Source: Endocalyx cinctus
Lineage: Eukaryota; Ascomycota; Sordariomycetes; Amphisphaeriales; Apiosporaceae
DNA length: 64,000 nucleotides
NCBI GenBank assembly: GCA_001600455.1
Contig: BCKC01000005.1
Location: forward strand, 1,178,001 to 1,242,000
Reading direction: 5' to 3'
Shown here: piece by piece, positions 34,454 to 46,652 of the stretch
Position numbering within the stretch: the stretch's first letter is position 1
How the letters are laid out: each line of letters opens with the position of its first letter
Translations under genes and position numbers: made by a program
Notes under the pieces: generated by a model
The model's input: the letters and a program-made list of their open reading frames with translations, nothing else
Told to the model about the DNA's origin: nothing
Database searches by the model: none

Positions 34454-35880
34454 TCAGGCGAAAGTCTTAAGTAAGGCCGGTAGGTGATCCTCAAGGCCAC
34501 CTTCTAGATATCCCAGATCTAGCATAACCTCCAGCGATTTTTGAGCATACGCCGTTGCCTTTTCCGTATCCTTCGCCTTCCAATACAACCGGGCGAGAAC
34601 TTCGAGCTGGCCCGAGTAGAGAGAGGGTAGTTCTTCCTGTCGCATGAGTTCCAGCATTTCCAAGGTGGTCTTCACAGCCTTCGCTCCATTCCAGTCCTCC
34701 AATGCTTGCATGACCTCCTTTTGCTTTGACGCGAATTTGGACCTGCGGTAATCCGAGGCCGCGATATCTACTTTGGACGCTGTGCATAGGCTACAGGTGC
34801 AGTTGAAGCCCCAATTCTGCAAGGCTTTCTGTCGGTCGTCTTTTGTCATGCCTAGAGGGATATCTAATAGGGATGGCTATGTCAGTGGGGTGAAACTGGA
34901 AGTGCTCGATGGTCGGATACCGTACAGCTTATATTTATTTCCTCTCCTGCCCTAATGTCTTTTGCAGCTACGACACTAACTGCGAGACTAGTCATAGAAA
35001 ATCGTATAAAGGCACTAAATGTCTGATTAGAGATAACGTGATAATTTCTATAATAGGCGCTGTCTTACTTTGGGTTGCAAGCATGATTAATTCTCTACAA
35101 AAAATGAATTAGTACTCGAAACCTTCCTGAACGGATCTGGGAATACTCAACCGATACGTCAGGATAAAGAACCGTATGTGGTCGACCCGATAACTTATAT
35201 TCGAACGAATTAGTCCTTAAAATATCCTCCACGACATCTGTCGATTTGAGACTGGTTTGACCGAGACCAAGAATCCTATCAGGATCAGACGATTGGTCAA
35301 CAGCCCGATGAAGGAGAGGATGCCCCCTTGTCCTCCTCACGGATGTCGGAAACGACTTGTCTAGGATTATGGAAGCCCAATCAACCATAATCACCTCCGC
35401 GCGGGAGATGTCTCGCGTAGCGATCACTCCTTTCCCCTTCTTGGCCATATCGACGATATCATATACCGAACCGCGACTCCGGTTGTATGCGTGCACGAAC
35501 GACGGCCCCGGGTCGTTCAAGGCGTCGATACTGGTCGCGGCTGTCTCGGGCGTCGTGATGATGCTTATACCCTGATTTCCGTGCCTGGAATTCGTGAAGA
35601 CGCAGTACTTGACATCCGACGAGTCCTCGGAATTCAGGCATTCAGGGTGGTGCGACCAGGGAGAGAAATCGGTCAGTTCGTATCCTGCGGTCTCGTCGAC
35701 GGGCAACGGACATATCGCGTCTCCTTCGTGCGGAAAATAGGCTGGAGTTTGAGATAGACATTGCTTCGCGTGAATGCATGCATCCGCGGTAGGGACCGTG
35801 ATGGAAAACCCTAACCCTGCTAGGTAGAATATCACCGTGGTGCATGCGCTTCGAAACGTTGTTTTGATCTCGCACTTCAT
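34454..35880 (-). CDS. SET-domain protein with signal-like N-terminus
   Basis: Fungal SET-domain protein (SET5/SMYD-like class) of 417 residues in four exons: 35152-35880, 35069-35094, 34926-35014 and 34454-34863, with all phases consistent. The 26-nt second exon carries the SET core: splicing gives RINHACNPNAFIRFS, then VVAAKDIRAGEEINIS and YIPLGMTKDDRQKALQNWGFNCTCSLC, with the post-SET cysteines. The start of the SET fold is GKGVIATRDISRAEVIM. The C-terminus is helical and TPR-like (EVLARLYWKAKDTEKATAYAQKSLEVM). SET proteins methylate lysine. Unusually, the N-terminus (TVIFYLAGLGFSITVPTADA) looks like a signal peptide or anchor followed by a Cys-bearing segment, so either secretory targeting or a mispredicted start should be considered. 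Confidence 0.85.
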
Positions 35881-37189
35881 TTTGGCTCACGAAAACTTCG
35901 TAATGACATTTTGACAGTCGATAAAAGTAAGACGTAAAAGAGGCCATCGTCTCCTTATTTAAAAGCTGTTGCTAGGGAACAATGGGATCGACACGTCACG
36001 CAATTTAGCAAAAACCGTCCATTGAGCCAGATTGGCCAAGCGTGCGACCATGGTTCAACCGCGAATACCAAGAGGATTTACTGTCGTTATCACGTCGAAA
36101 AGCGTATGATATATACTTGAATTCGGAGGGTCTCTTTATGTGCGATGACGCCATCCCGACTGATGCTAATAGTTTGCTTAGAATCTTTGTACTACACATT
36201 CACGGGTCACGGCACGCATTATATGCTTGGCTGTACGGGAGATTCTGTTTTCTTGGTTGGCATCTGACAGGTTTGGGATGCATATCAATGTCGTCGGCTG
36301 TATCTGAGGCTCTGTATGCTATAATAACCATCGGGCGATTATTGCCGGTTGTTCAAATGTCCCGCGTCGATCGCCGGGTAAATTGGCTAGGACCAACATT
36401 TTGAACAACTCTTACCTCTCCGACCTCCGCATCACTTCATGCATAAACTCCGTGTGAACAGCTAAGAAATTTATTAGAGGGACGAATAAACCTGAAACAG
36501 CAATAGCATGAGAAAAGACATTAAAGAACATGTGGCCATCACGCAAGGTTAATGGCGAAATTCACGAGAATAGTTTAGGATTTATGTCCCGTTTTCTTTC
36601 TTATAAGCTTAAATTTATTGATGCATAATAATACATATCTAATTAATATGAAGGAATCCCTCAAATCCCTCAAAGTATCTTATCACACAGGCCATCTAAG
36701 GGAGGCCTGAGCATAATACACGAGCTTCTTTAGCATAACCAACGTTGAAAGCTGGTGTCTATCTCGGTGTCCCCAAGATTTTGAACGATCAGACTTGGTA
36801 ATAGCTCTCGATAGGAATGCCGTCGTGGTAGGAGGATGATGGAGATGCGCCATGCCTGGCCAACCTGAACGACTTCGAGCAGCGCATATGGGTATTATTG
36901 ATTCTTTATCGGTTTATTTGAAGTACTGTATCATGATGACGGAGATCATGCCCTCAAGCTGACCGTGCATTTGCTAGGGAGTTTCTGTACCACTAACCAG
37001 TGAAGTTGCGCGTGCTATTTCCGATATCTAAAGGTCGTCAGGTCGTCTTTACCCTTCGTAATGGGCATACATATCCCTTCCACCCTGAACTGCGATCATA
37101 CTAATCACTAGCTTCGGATCGTGTTCGGGAATTTGAATATTCTAGTCGTGTCCGCGAATAATGATTGCGGAACACCGTTCATCTCCGCT
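35881..37189. other. Intergenic region with an unassigned open frame
   Basis: About 1.3 kb. A plus-strand frame at 36042-36404 (about 120 codons, RPWFNREYQEDLLSLSRRKA at its start) has plausible composition but no recognised domain, and could be a gene fragment. The rest shows nothing. Confidence 0.3.
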
Positions 37190-38947
37190 TCAGTCCTGAT
37201 ATAAAGGCTCCAATTCGGATTGCTTTTTGTGTCTCCTTGGATATCGCCAATCATTCCACTTTTTCACAATCTGGATGAAGCCCGGACCCTTACTTAAACT
37301 GCGGATTCCAAATGCGCGGGAAATCTTTCGGCGGTAGAGAACAAATATGACCAGTAAAACTAGACATGTGCTTATAGCAATGATGCTGTGTGTATACGAT
37401 GCAGGCGCATTGCCTACAGCTCTACTGACCACATCGGTTTGCCCTATTATCTTGCCGACAGAATCAACTGCGACTACTCGCAGATATGGCGGCATTCCGT
37501 TATTGACATTAAAAGACGATTCAAATCCGTCTTTCTTCTGGTTGATCAAATCGACATACTGGTTATGTTGTACGCCATCCCATTCGACACCCTGCAGGAT
37601 CCATTGATCGACTCGAGTAGCGCCGTTCCAGCTCACGTATAGCCTGCTGTCCGACGGTTTGTAGTAGATACTTGGGGCCGAGGTTGGATTTCCGACCCAG
37701 TTTGTGCTCTTGAAAGTTCGATAGGAAGTCACCATACCTAGATTAGATATAATGCGAGGAGCGAAGCGTGCGTCGCATAAAACCTGGCCGTCAGGCGTGA
37801 GCTCGGTAAATGAGGGGAGAAACCCGTAACCTAAGAGCATCCTTCCACTATCTTCGAGCAGCTGCGCGGAACCTTGAGAAGTAGACAGCTGGGAAGTCGC
37901 CGTATCAGAAAATTCCTGAACTAGTTGAGTAGTCATCGCAACAGGATCTATCGAGATCACCATGCCGCGACTGTAATCCCCAGAGCGTTTTTGAGATTTT
38001 GCGTTGTCAAATAAAGTTATAGTGTTGTTAGGATGGAGACGTGCGTGGTGCTGGTACAGAAAATTAGTGGCCCGACCGTCGGATAGGTCAGTAAAGTCAC
38101 TGGCTTCACCACCAAGCGTCCATAATATGTCGCCTTTAGGGCTGATGCACATAATGGAATTAGTGTGACGCGAGGAAATGACATAATTGCCCTGATCGTC
38201 CTTGTCAACACTGTTGATGTGGAAATAGTCGAAAGCATACTGAGGGCTGAGTCCATCGTCCGCACTAGGGAAGAGGTGATCGGTACGGCCGACGGGAACA
38301 TGTTCAGACGCCCTCCACTCGAATTTCAAAGCGCCAGTTTCGAGATCGACCTCTTGAAATATGCTATCGAGGAGCCAGCCTGTGGTGGGACCTCCGACAG
38401 GAGACAAATCGGCAGGTGTAGGGTGATAGACAGTCATTAAACCAGTTCCGTCGCGGGTAATCTTGAACTCGTGCAAATCTCCCGTCAATCCGTCGCCGAT
38501 AGGTTTAACGGTCTTGAATACCTGGTAGGAGGAATCCAACATGTAATACTGTCCCTTTCCATAACCGTGGAGTACGCCATTTTTACCGGCCCAAAATGTG
38601 ATATACTCCTTTCCTTTATAAGTTTGAGTTTTCACGTCCGTCACCATGCCAAACCGATCATCAGTCCAGACGAGGCCACCTCTGGCATCTAGCATGACGG
38701 GCCCCGGGCTCCAGACATAGGAACCTCTAGGGGATATCAGGTAATAGCCATCATCGCATTTTTGATCCCACTTCAGGAAATTTACCAAAGGCGAGGAGAG
38801 GTGGAAAGATTTAAACCAAAGACGGGGGAAAATGCCGTAATACCCCCAATTATAAAGAACTGAGGAGCTAAAAATGTTTTGCGCCGTTGAAGTTCCTATA
38901 TAGAAAACGAGAGCGAGAACTGGTAGGAGAATGGATGAACGCAACAT
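37190..38947 (-). CDS. Arylsulfotransferase-family membrane protein
   Basis: Single-exon protein of 585 residues resembling the fungal arylsulfotransferase (ASST) beta-propeller family. A signal peptide (MLRSSILLPVLALVFYIGTSTA) is followed by a large extracytoplasmic domain with the family-like phrases YLISPRGSYVWSPGPVMLD, GGLVWTDDRFG, LHEFKITRDGTGLMTVYHPT, EVDLETGALKFEWRASEHV, FDYFHINSVDKDDQGNYVIS and GDILWTLGG, then HARLHPNNTITLFDNA. Near the C-terminus is one membrane span (SIIAISTCLVLLVIFVLYRR) and a short basic tail, so it is probably anchored with the propeller in the lumen or outside the cell. Sulfotransfer in fungi is not proven for this family. The start at 38947 is supported by the signal peptide. 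Confidence 0.88.
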   Translation of the reverse strand: MLRSSILLPVLALVFYIGTSTAQNIFSSSVLYNWGYYGIFPRLWFKSFHLSSPLVNFLKWDQKCDDGYYLISPRGSYVWSPGPVMLDARGGLVWTDDRFGMVTDVKTQTYKGKEYITFWAGKNGVLHGYGKGQYYMLDSSYQVFKTVKPIGDGLTGDLHEFKITRDGTGLMTVYHPTPADLSPVGGPTTGWLLDSIFQEVDLETGALKFEWRASEHVPVGRTDHLFPSADDGLSPQYAFDYFHINSVDKDDQGNYVISSRHTNSIMCISPKGDILWTLGGEASDFTDLSDGRATNFLYQHHARLHPNNTITLFDNAKSQKRSGDYSRGMVISIDPVAMTTQLVQEFSDTATSQLSTSQGSAQLLEDSGRMLLGYGFLPSFTELTPDGQVLCDARFAPRIISNLGMVTSYRTFKSTNWVGNPTSAPSIYYKPSDSRLYVSWNGATRVDQWILQGVEWDGVQHNQYVDLINQKKDGFESSFNVNNGMPPYLRVVAVDSVGKIIGQTDVVSRAVGNAPASYTHSIIAISTCLVLLVIFVLYRRKISRAFGIRSLSKGPGFIQIVKKWNDWRYPRRHKKQSELEPLYQD

Positions 38948-41349
38948 GACTTGATTAGGTGGAGTAGGACGGCGTTCATCACGAGCGCGTCAGGGAGAAC
39001 GTTTTAGCGGCGGTGAGAAGATATATATGTATGTACACAAATACCTGATTAATTAACGAAACAAAAAAAAAATAGGTATAAATATATATTGTGGGAAAAA
39101 AAAAGAATAGAGAGTAGGATTAAGAAAGATAGCAAAGATGAGATTGTAGATGCGATTAATATGGAAAAAAGAAAAAGACGAAGATGTATAGTGTTACGAA
39201 GAATATGGAGTAGAACACATTGAATAAGAAGTGGTAGAACCGGTAGAACTGATAGGAAAGAGTGGGGGAGGATTAGGATTTACAGAGGCAAGGTTTAAGA
39301 TTTCGATACTGAAAGAGTTGGTAGTATCCATTGGCTTGATGGAGTTAATGAGGGTCGTAAAATACGCATGAAAATGAAAACAAATTTTATCAGGAGCAAG
39401 GGATTTGATGATGCCAAGAAATCGTGATATAACTTTAGAAGTATGGGATGTAGTGTACTTGTATACATATACAGCCCTGACAGTCTGACAGTCAAAGTGT
39501 ATGGAAGCAGCCGTTATAACCGTCAGGTTAGTTTAGTATCTTGGATACTACTGTACCTCTGTACTTAAGTACAGTAGTGTACCTAGGTATAACCGCTAAG
39601 TAATCATAACAATGAGTTTAGTGTACGAAGTAGTGTACTTAGTAGTGTACGAAATAGTGGGAGAGAGAAGTAGAATTAGAGATTACGAATACCTTTTTAG
39701 CATGTTTATTTTATTTGTTTACTACGTTGGATTTATATACTATGTATATATGTATACATAGTATAAAAATAAAATCCAAATCTAATAGTAAAACGGTATT
39801 AGTTACTGAATAGCCTAACTATTTAGGTACTTACTTAAGTACTTAATAGGACTAAATACCTAAAGACATTTTAAAAAATACGATAGAAAAGACTTTATGA
39901 AAGAAGAAGAAAAAATTACAGTAAGGAAATATAATTACCGTGAGCCGATGCCAAGACGTTAGTAAAGTCTTGGCAACCAAGGCTATGGCTGTCCTCGGCG
40001 TCGCGTGCGCGTACAACAAGACCCGTGGACCGAATTAAGATACGTAAAAAAGCACAGTACAGTTTCAAGTCAGGTGTACCGCACACACATTTTAAATAGT
40101 CTTCATCTTTACCCCGGTATTTCCGATTTCCATGCGTATAACATTATGTAGTAGAGAACACAAGAACACAATATTATATCGGACTTAATCCTAGCCGATG
40201 ATATACATATAATATCCATGGATCCTCATATACGGAGTACACGCCTCGTATTTTGTAAATAAAAATCGCTTCTTAGTGTAATGGTATTTTTTTTTTTTTT
40301 TTTGGCTATTCGAGAAACAAGACAGTACCTAGTGTAGTGTTGATCTGGTGTTGTTAGTTAAGAAAGTAATTAAGTAGCACGTCTTTCGTTGTACGGCAGT
40401 CGTATCTCTTTTCGTATCTCTTTATTGCCCAGAGTTATAGTGTAAATATTTCTTACGTAACAAAATTACACGTTCCTGAAGGTTCAAGGTTACCCGATAT
40501 TCGCGTCTTGAGGATAAAACCAAAACTTCGAACGTCGTGGCAGAACGACTACACAGTAGATATTAAAGTACCCAGTAGTCAGTCAGCCTGACCTTTTATC
40601 GGTGACGTAACCTGCTTATGTCTTAGAAGAGGCTAATACCGTAACATCACTCCTCCCGAAAGGCACATTAGCGGCCTGCCGTCTCATCGTCAAACAAATT
40701 TAGACAATAGCATCTACGTAACTAGAGGCTGGTCCCTCTACCGTGTCTGCGTGTAGACTAGAGTATACACTAGAAGAAAAAGAATAGCGAAATATGGGGT
40801 TAAACAATTCCATACACTTATGGCGTAGTATTGGACCTTACATAGTATCCATGGATAACCCATAATACACATACATATCTAGCCTTTAGGTAGTACTACT
40901 GTACAGTAAGTAAATACTGAGGCTGGCTGGCCGCTGGCTGGTAGGGTAGCTTGATTATCTAAACACGTGCACTATAAAAAGAAATTAAGAAAAAAAAAAA
41001 AAAAAACTGTGGATACACTACCTTATTAGCTGCAAAGATTACTTTATACTGATATACTCTCTATATATATAACTTATATGCGATTTCAATACTATGTATT
41101 TAAAAGTTTTACGCTAAAGGTGGGATGTCCTCATTGTAACAATTGCCCCGCGCCTTCTCTATGGCAATAACTGCCCCGCGCCGTCTTTGATTGACTCTAG
41201 CCTGACTCATAAATTCATACCTATTTTTTTTTCTTCCCTTCGTACACCCTTTTTCACCCCCTTAGCCCAATCTCCCATCTGAGCTCACCTTATAATCAAT
41301 TATCTCACTAGATTGAAGAGATTGGGCTTGAAAATTATCTGCTTTCGAA
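38948..41349. other. Divergent promoter region and A+T-rich island
   Basis: About 2.4 kb between the ASST-like gene and isoleucyl-tRNA synthetase. From 39530 to 39860 there are many overlapping dyads (for example around TACTTAAGTA and TGTATATATGTATACA). T- and A-runs lie at 40288-40303 and 40990-41006. Near the synthetase, TGCCCCGCGCC is directly repeated at 41144-41154 and 41172-41182, followed by TGACTCA. Confidence 0.45.
41203..41209. promoter_or_regulatory. Gcn4/CPC1-type site before isoleucyl-tRNA synthetase
   Basis: TGACTCA, the consensus of the general amino-acid control activator (Gcn4 in yeast, CPC1 in filamentous fungi), lies 141 nt before the ATG at 41350. Aminoacyl-tRNA synthetase genes are known targets of that system. 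The site is seen; its use is inferred. Confidence 0.5.
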
Positions 41350-44300
41350 ATGAGTATCAATTTTCCCGGTACCGAGGAAGCGATCCTGAGCTTCTGGCGA
41401 GAATGCGATGCTTTTCAAACCCAAGTCAAGCTCACCGAGGGTCGTCAGAGCTTCACCTTCTATGATGGCCCTCCGTTCGCCACCGGTCTACCTCATTACG
41501 GACATCTCCTGACCTCGACCATAAAAGATATTATCCCTCGCTACTGGTCCATGAAAGGATACCACTGCATTCGTCGATTTGGCTGGGATACTCACGGCGT
41601 ACCTATCGAATACGAGATTGACAAGACCCTCGGAATATCTGGTCGAGATGCCGTAATGAAGATGGGTATGGAGAAGTACAATGCTGAGTGTAGGGCTATC
41701 GTTATGAGATACGCCACCGAATGGCGTCAAACCATCGAGCGTCTTGGTCGTTGGATCGACTTTGACAACGACTATAAATCTATGGATGTCAATTTCATGG
41801 AGTCATGCTGGTGGGCTTTTAAAGAACTCTTCGATAAAGAACAGGTTTACCGGGCCTACCAGATCATGCCCTTCTCCACCGCTCTATGTACTCCTTTGAG
41901 TCATATGGAGTCGAAACAAAACGAAAAGATGACCCAAGACCCGGCCGTCCTAGTGGCCTTCCCCGTTGTTGGTCAAGATCGCCAGTCTTCCCTCGTCATT
42001 TATACCACCACCCCCTGGACCCTTCCATCCAATCTTCTTATTGCTGCTCACCCCGATTTCGAGTACGTCGAGATCCGAGAGGATGTCTCAGGAAAACAAT
42101 ATATCCTGCTCGAGAGTGGTATCCCCATGCTGTACAAGGAGAAAAAGAAGACGAAATATACTATCATCAACAAGCTCAAAGGAAAGGATATGATCGGTTG
42201 GAAATACGAGCCGTTATTCCCTTACTTTGCCGAAGAGTATTCAGATTGCTTCCAGGTTATTGGGGCCGACTACGTTGAGGCCGACGAAGGTACCGGCCTT
42301 GTTCACCAGGCTCCAGCCTTCGGTCAGGAAGATTACGACGCTGCTGTCGCTGCCGGCTTTGTACATCCAAAACGCCTGCCCCCGTGCCCAGTTGATGACA
42401 AGGGTCTTTTCACTCCCCAGATCAAGGAATACGCTGGTCAACATGTAAAGACTGCCGATAAGGCAATTGTCAAGGATCTAAAGTCTACTGACCGTCTTCT
42501 ACTTGCGACTCAAGTGACACACGTGGACAAGTTTTGCTGGAGATCGGATACCCAGCTCATCAGGAAAGCCGTCTCGTCTTGGTTTATCAAAGTGACAAAC
42601 TCAATTCCCGACATGATGAATAACCTCGAGTCGACGACGTGGGTACCGTCATTCGTCAAGGACAAGCGTTTCGCAAACTGGGTCTCTAACGCACACGATT
42701 GGAACATTGCCCGGAACCGATACTGGGGAACTCCTCTTCCGCTATGGGTTAGCGATGACTATGAAGAAGTCGTCTGTATCGGTAGTATTGCAGAGTTGAA
42801 GGAACTCAGTGGCTTCACTGGTCCGCTAGACGACATCCACCGAGACAAGATCGATGGTATCACAATCCCATCTAAACAAGGCAAGGGCGTTCTGAGACGT
42901 GTTGATGAAGTTTTCGACTGCTGGTAAGTAAAGCGACGGTCTACCATAAGCATTTCGTTCCAGCCAAGCTAACTTTTCCAAGGTTTGAGTCGGGCAGTAT
43001 GCCCTACGCATCCAACCACTTTCCGTTTGAGAATTCGGACAATTTTCACGGTTCTCTGTTCCCCGCCGACTTCATTGCTGAAGGTCTTGACCAGGTGAGT
43101 CTAATACCGACATTCGCATTGATTAATAACTAGCAGAATCATTACTCACACGGTTGAACTCTCGTTAGACTCGTGGATGGTTCTACACGCTAACCGTTCT
43201 GGGAAACAAACTCTTCAACGTCTCGCCATTCAGAGCTGTTATTGTAAATGGCTTAGTGTTGGCTGAGGACGGCAAGAAGATGTCTAAAAGCTTGAAGAAT
43301 TACCCAGATCCTAGTACTGTTATCAACAAGTATGGATCTGATGCTCTGCGACTTTACCTTATCAACTCCCCGGTAGTAAGGGGAGAACCGTTAAGGTTTA
43401 AGGAGTCCGGTGTCAAAGAGGTTGTTGCTAAGGTGCTGTTGCCATTATGGAACAGCTACCGTTTCTTCTCGGAGCAAGCAGCTCTGTTCAAGACGACAAC
43501 TGGTAACGACTTTGTCGCCAGTTCTCCAGAAACCACAAACGTTATGGATCGATGGATCCTAGCTGACTGTCAGAGCATGCTGCAGTTCATTGACCAGGAA
43601 ATGGCTGGTAAGTCGCGATTGAGCCCGTTATCGAGTTTTGACTAACTGGTTAGGTTATCGTCTCTATACCGTTGTCCCACGTCTGCTTCAAGTGATCGAC
43701 AACCTCACAAACTGGTATATCCGTTTTAACCGGAAGAGGCTTAAGGGCGTCGCTGGCCTCGACATCGATGACACGAAATCCGCCATGAACACGCTGTGCC
43801 AAGTACTATTCACATTAGTACGGGCATTGGCCCCCTTCACCCCTTTCTTGACCGAGCATATCTACAGCCTATTAAAGCCATACTTGCAAAACTCTCTCAA
43901 GGAATTCCAGAACACAGAGAGCGTCCATTTTCTGCCATTCCCCACAGTACAAGAGTCGCTATTTGATGAAGTCATCCAGAGGAAGATGTCTGCTATGCAG
44001 AATGTCATTCAACTCGCTAGAACTGCCAGGGAGCGCCAGAATATTCCGCTCAAAACACCACTACTTACGCTTGTGGTGATTGCAGATACCCAGCAGCTAA
44101 GTGATGTAGAAGAGTTGCAATCCTACGTCAAGGAGGAGCTTAATGTTCGAGATCTCATATTGACCACTGATGAGGAACGATACGGAATCTCGCTTGAAGC
44201 ACGCGTTGACTGGCCTACGCTGGGAAAGAAGTTGAAACGGGACGCTCAGGTTGTTCGTAAAGCCCTGCCAGATTTGACACAGGAGCAGCTCAAGCAATAT

Positions 44301-44768
44301 TTACAGACGAAGAAGATAACCATCAAAGGAATCGATCTCGAGGGCACCGACTTATCTATCGTTCGTGTCATTAACAAAGATAGCGCGGCGTTGGCAAATA
44401 GCGGCGATGGCGTGCAATATGAACCGGCCTTCTCGGAGAAGACCATCATCCTTCTGGATGTAACAGCACACCCAGAGCTTCTAGAAGAGGGAATCGCTCG
44501 TGATATTATTACTAGGGTTCAGAAGATGCGTAAAAAGGCGGGCTTGGTGCCAACAGATAACGTCAAGATGCAATATAGCATCGTCTCAAACCCCGACGCC
44601 GTCAATCTGCAGGAGCTTGTTGTGTCTCGACAGGCTCAGTTCCAAAACGCCATTCGGGGTCATTTAGAACCTACGCCGCCGACAGAAGAGGGTACCAAGG
44701 CGGTTATTTTACAAGAAGAACATGTCATCAATAATTTGACCCTGTTACTAAGTTTATGTCAGATTTGA
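41350..44768 (+). CDS. ILS1: Isoleucyl-tRNA synthetase, cytosolic
   Basis: Class I synthetase that charges tRNA-Ile. Four exons, 41350-42923, 42983-43094, 43169-43607 and 43654-44768, give 1079 residues, the usual size of the eukaryotic cytosolic enzyme. The HIGH motif is HYGH at residues 49-52 ([12 protein letters not shown]). The editing domain includes [17 protein letters not shown] and the [18 protein letters not shown] region. KMSKS is at about 599-603 ([12 protein letters not shown]). The splices rebuild [13 protein letters not shown] and [12 protein letters not shown], both highly conserved. There is no mitochondrial presequence. The start context (CGAAATGAG) is acceptable and the N-terminal [19 protein letters not shown] matches the family. 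Confidence 0.97.
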
Positions 44769-45686
44769 AAGTCATGGCTAAGGAGAGCGGGATGCAATAT
44801 AGAATGACTAGACAAGATGATTTGAACAGCTGAATTGGCGAGTTCTTTTCGAGATAGAATTGATGTTCACATTTAACTGGCGTTATGAGACGGTGAATAA
44901 ATGGCGTTCTCGTTCTAACATTGCACATGATGGATTGGTTGCAAACTCATATAAGGAATATTCAAGTGGAAAGTGACGGTGTAATATATCGAATAAGGAA
45001 GCTCGCGAAATAATTAAGGTTTCAACAATATGATTACCTATGGAACCCCGTAGCTAGTGGGAACAGGGTTATGTGAAGATTGCCGATCTTCAAAGCTGAC
45101 ATCTCTTGGCCCGGCATGTGGGTGATCAGTCTATCAAGATTGGATGGTTTGGTGGGTTCTATGCTGGAAAAAGGGGGACAATAGAAAGCTCCATCCAGGT
45201 GATGAGGTGACCCGCTTACCCACCCTAACTAGACCTAATCGTTTCACCACGGGATATAAGAACGACGACCTTCCTAATTCATATAATGTTCCAGTCCGAA
45301 GACGACAGGGCTTTAACACGGCGACAACTGATGCCAGTAGAGAGCGTGAAAAACAAACACGATGTTTAGAAAAATTCAGGTTTTGACCTGTTATAATTGG
45401 ACAAGATCAGCACAGACAATCTAAGCGGCGGTAGACCACCTGCCTATCATCGTTGGAAAGTGAAGGTTATCTACAGGGCCTGAACACTTTGCGAATCAAC
45501 GTGCATGGAATCCGGTCGCTTCCGAGAACTAAATTCTAACTTCTGCATTATGTATCGATGGATATTCACCGTTGAATTTTTTTGTTATAAATACTAGTAA
45601 AATTCACTAGGAATAGTTCTCGCTCTCTCGTAATTAGACTGTGTGCCTAACTCCCGACCTCCCGCTTGTTAGAAACGTCCTTCAAA
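44769..45686. other. Intergenic region
   Basis: 3' flank of the synthetase and promoter of the ribonuclease gene. Short open frames here have no family features. Confidence 0.4.
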
Positions 45687-46652
45687 ATGCTCGGTTTCAA
45701 GGTGAGTGTTGACAAGATTTCACAGCTCTGACTTGATTTTCCGTCAACCCGACCGTGGTTTACCATCTAATATCGCGTAGACGCTCGCTCTATTCGCTAC
45801 TACGGCCGTATGTGCCTCTGTTGGCGTCCACACGCGTGAGACCGAAGTCGCTACGGCTGAATGTGTCTACACCTGTGGCTCCGTCTGCTATTGGCAAGAG
45901 GATATTGTAAGTACCCAAACGGTTTCTCTTTTCCTAATTATATTATCTCTCTCTCTCTCTCTCTCTCTCTGTATCTCTTCCGCCTTCTAGGGAAAAATAA
46001 GAAATTCTTTTTTTTCGTCTTGTTCAAATGTAACAAGGCATGCATCGAAACCCTTCGTTATAAAAATTGGAGGCTGTATTTTGTGTGTCGTAAAGCCCAA
46101 AGATATTTTTCTAACGCACTACGTTTCTACGTGATAGGATGAGGCCATAGAGAAGGGATACAGTCTCTACAAAGCGGGTGATACCGTTGGTAAGTGTTTA
46201 CAGCCCCCCGTGGTTTGACAATGCCGGTCGATCGAAACTAACACTATCACGCACAGGGAGCAATGACTACCCCCACCAGTTTAACAACTATGAGGGTTTC
46301 GACTTGTAAGTACCAAAAGCCTTCCACGTCGATAGCTCATTTGTCGATTTCTAGAAATTTGTTTAAAATTCAGAATATAACATATATTTATCCCTTGTTC
46401 TGGGTTTATGGGGGCTTTGGCTGGTGTATTCCAAAATTATAACATTTTATTTACTAACATTTCCTGCTTCTGCGTACTAGGACTACCAACTCGCCTTGGT
46501 ACGAGTTCCCGATCCTGTCCAGCTACGACCCCTACACCGGGGGATCGCCTGGCGCCGACCGCGTCATCTTTAACAGTGCCGGTCAGCAAGATATCTTGGT
46601 CACGCACACCGGTGCGAGCGGTAACGACTTTGTCGCTTGCAAGAAGGATTAA
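45687..46652 (+). CDS. Guanyl-specific ribonuclease, T1/N1 family (secreted)
   Basis: Extracellular ribonuclease cutting RNA after G, built from five small exons: 45687-45701, 45781-45906, 46138-46189, 46257-46305 and 46481-46652 (phases 0, 0, 1, 2). The product is 137 residues, close to the usual precursor size. A signal peptide ([20 protein letters not shown]) precedes the mature part. Cysteines in [12 protein letters not shown] and the final FVACKKD match the family's disulfides. All catalytic positions of RNase T1 are visible: the His of [12 protein letters not shown], the Glu of WYEFPIL, the Arg of SPGADRV, and the His of [10 protein letters not shown]. It should be active and acts outside the cell. 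The first exon is only 15 nt. No single open frame covers the protein. Confidence 0.93.

Noticed and set aside
45861..46142. 93-residue plus-strand frame across the ribonuclease introns
   Set aside because: It is a readthrough of intron sequence. The spliced model recovers all RNase T1 motifs.
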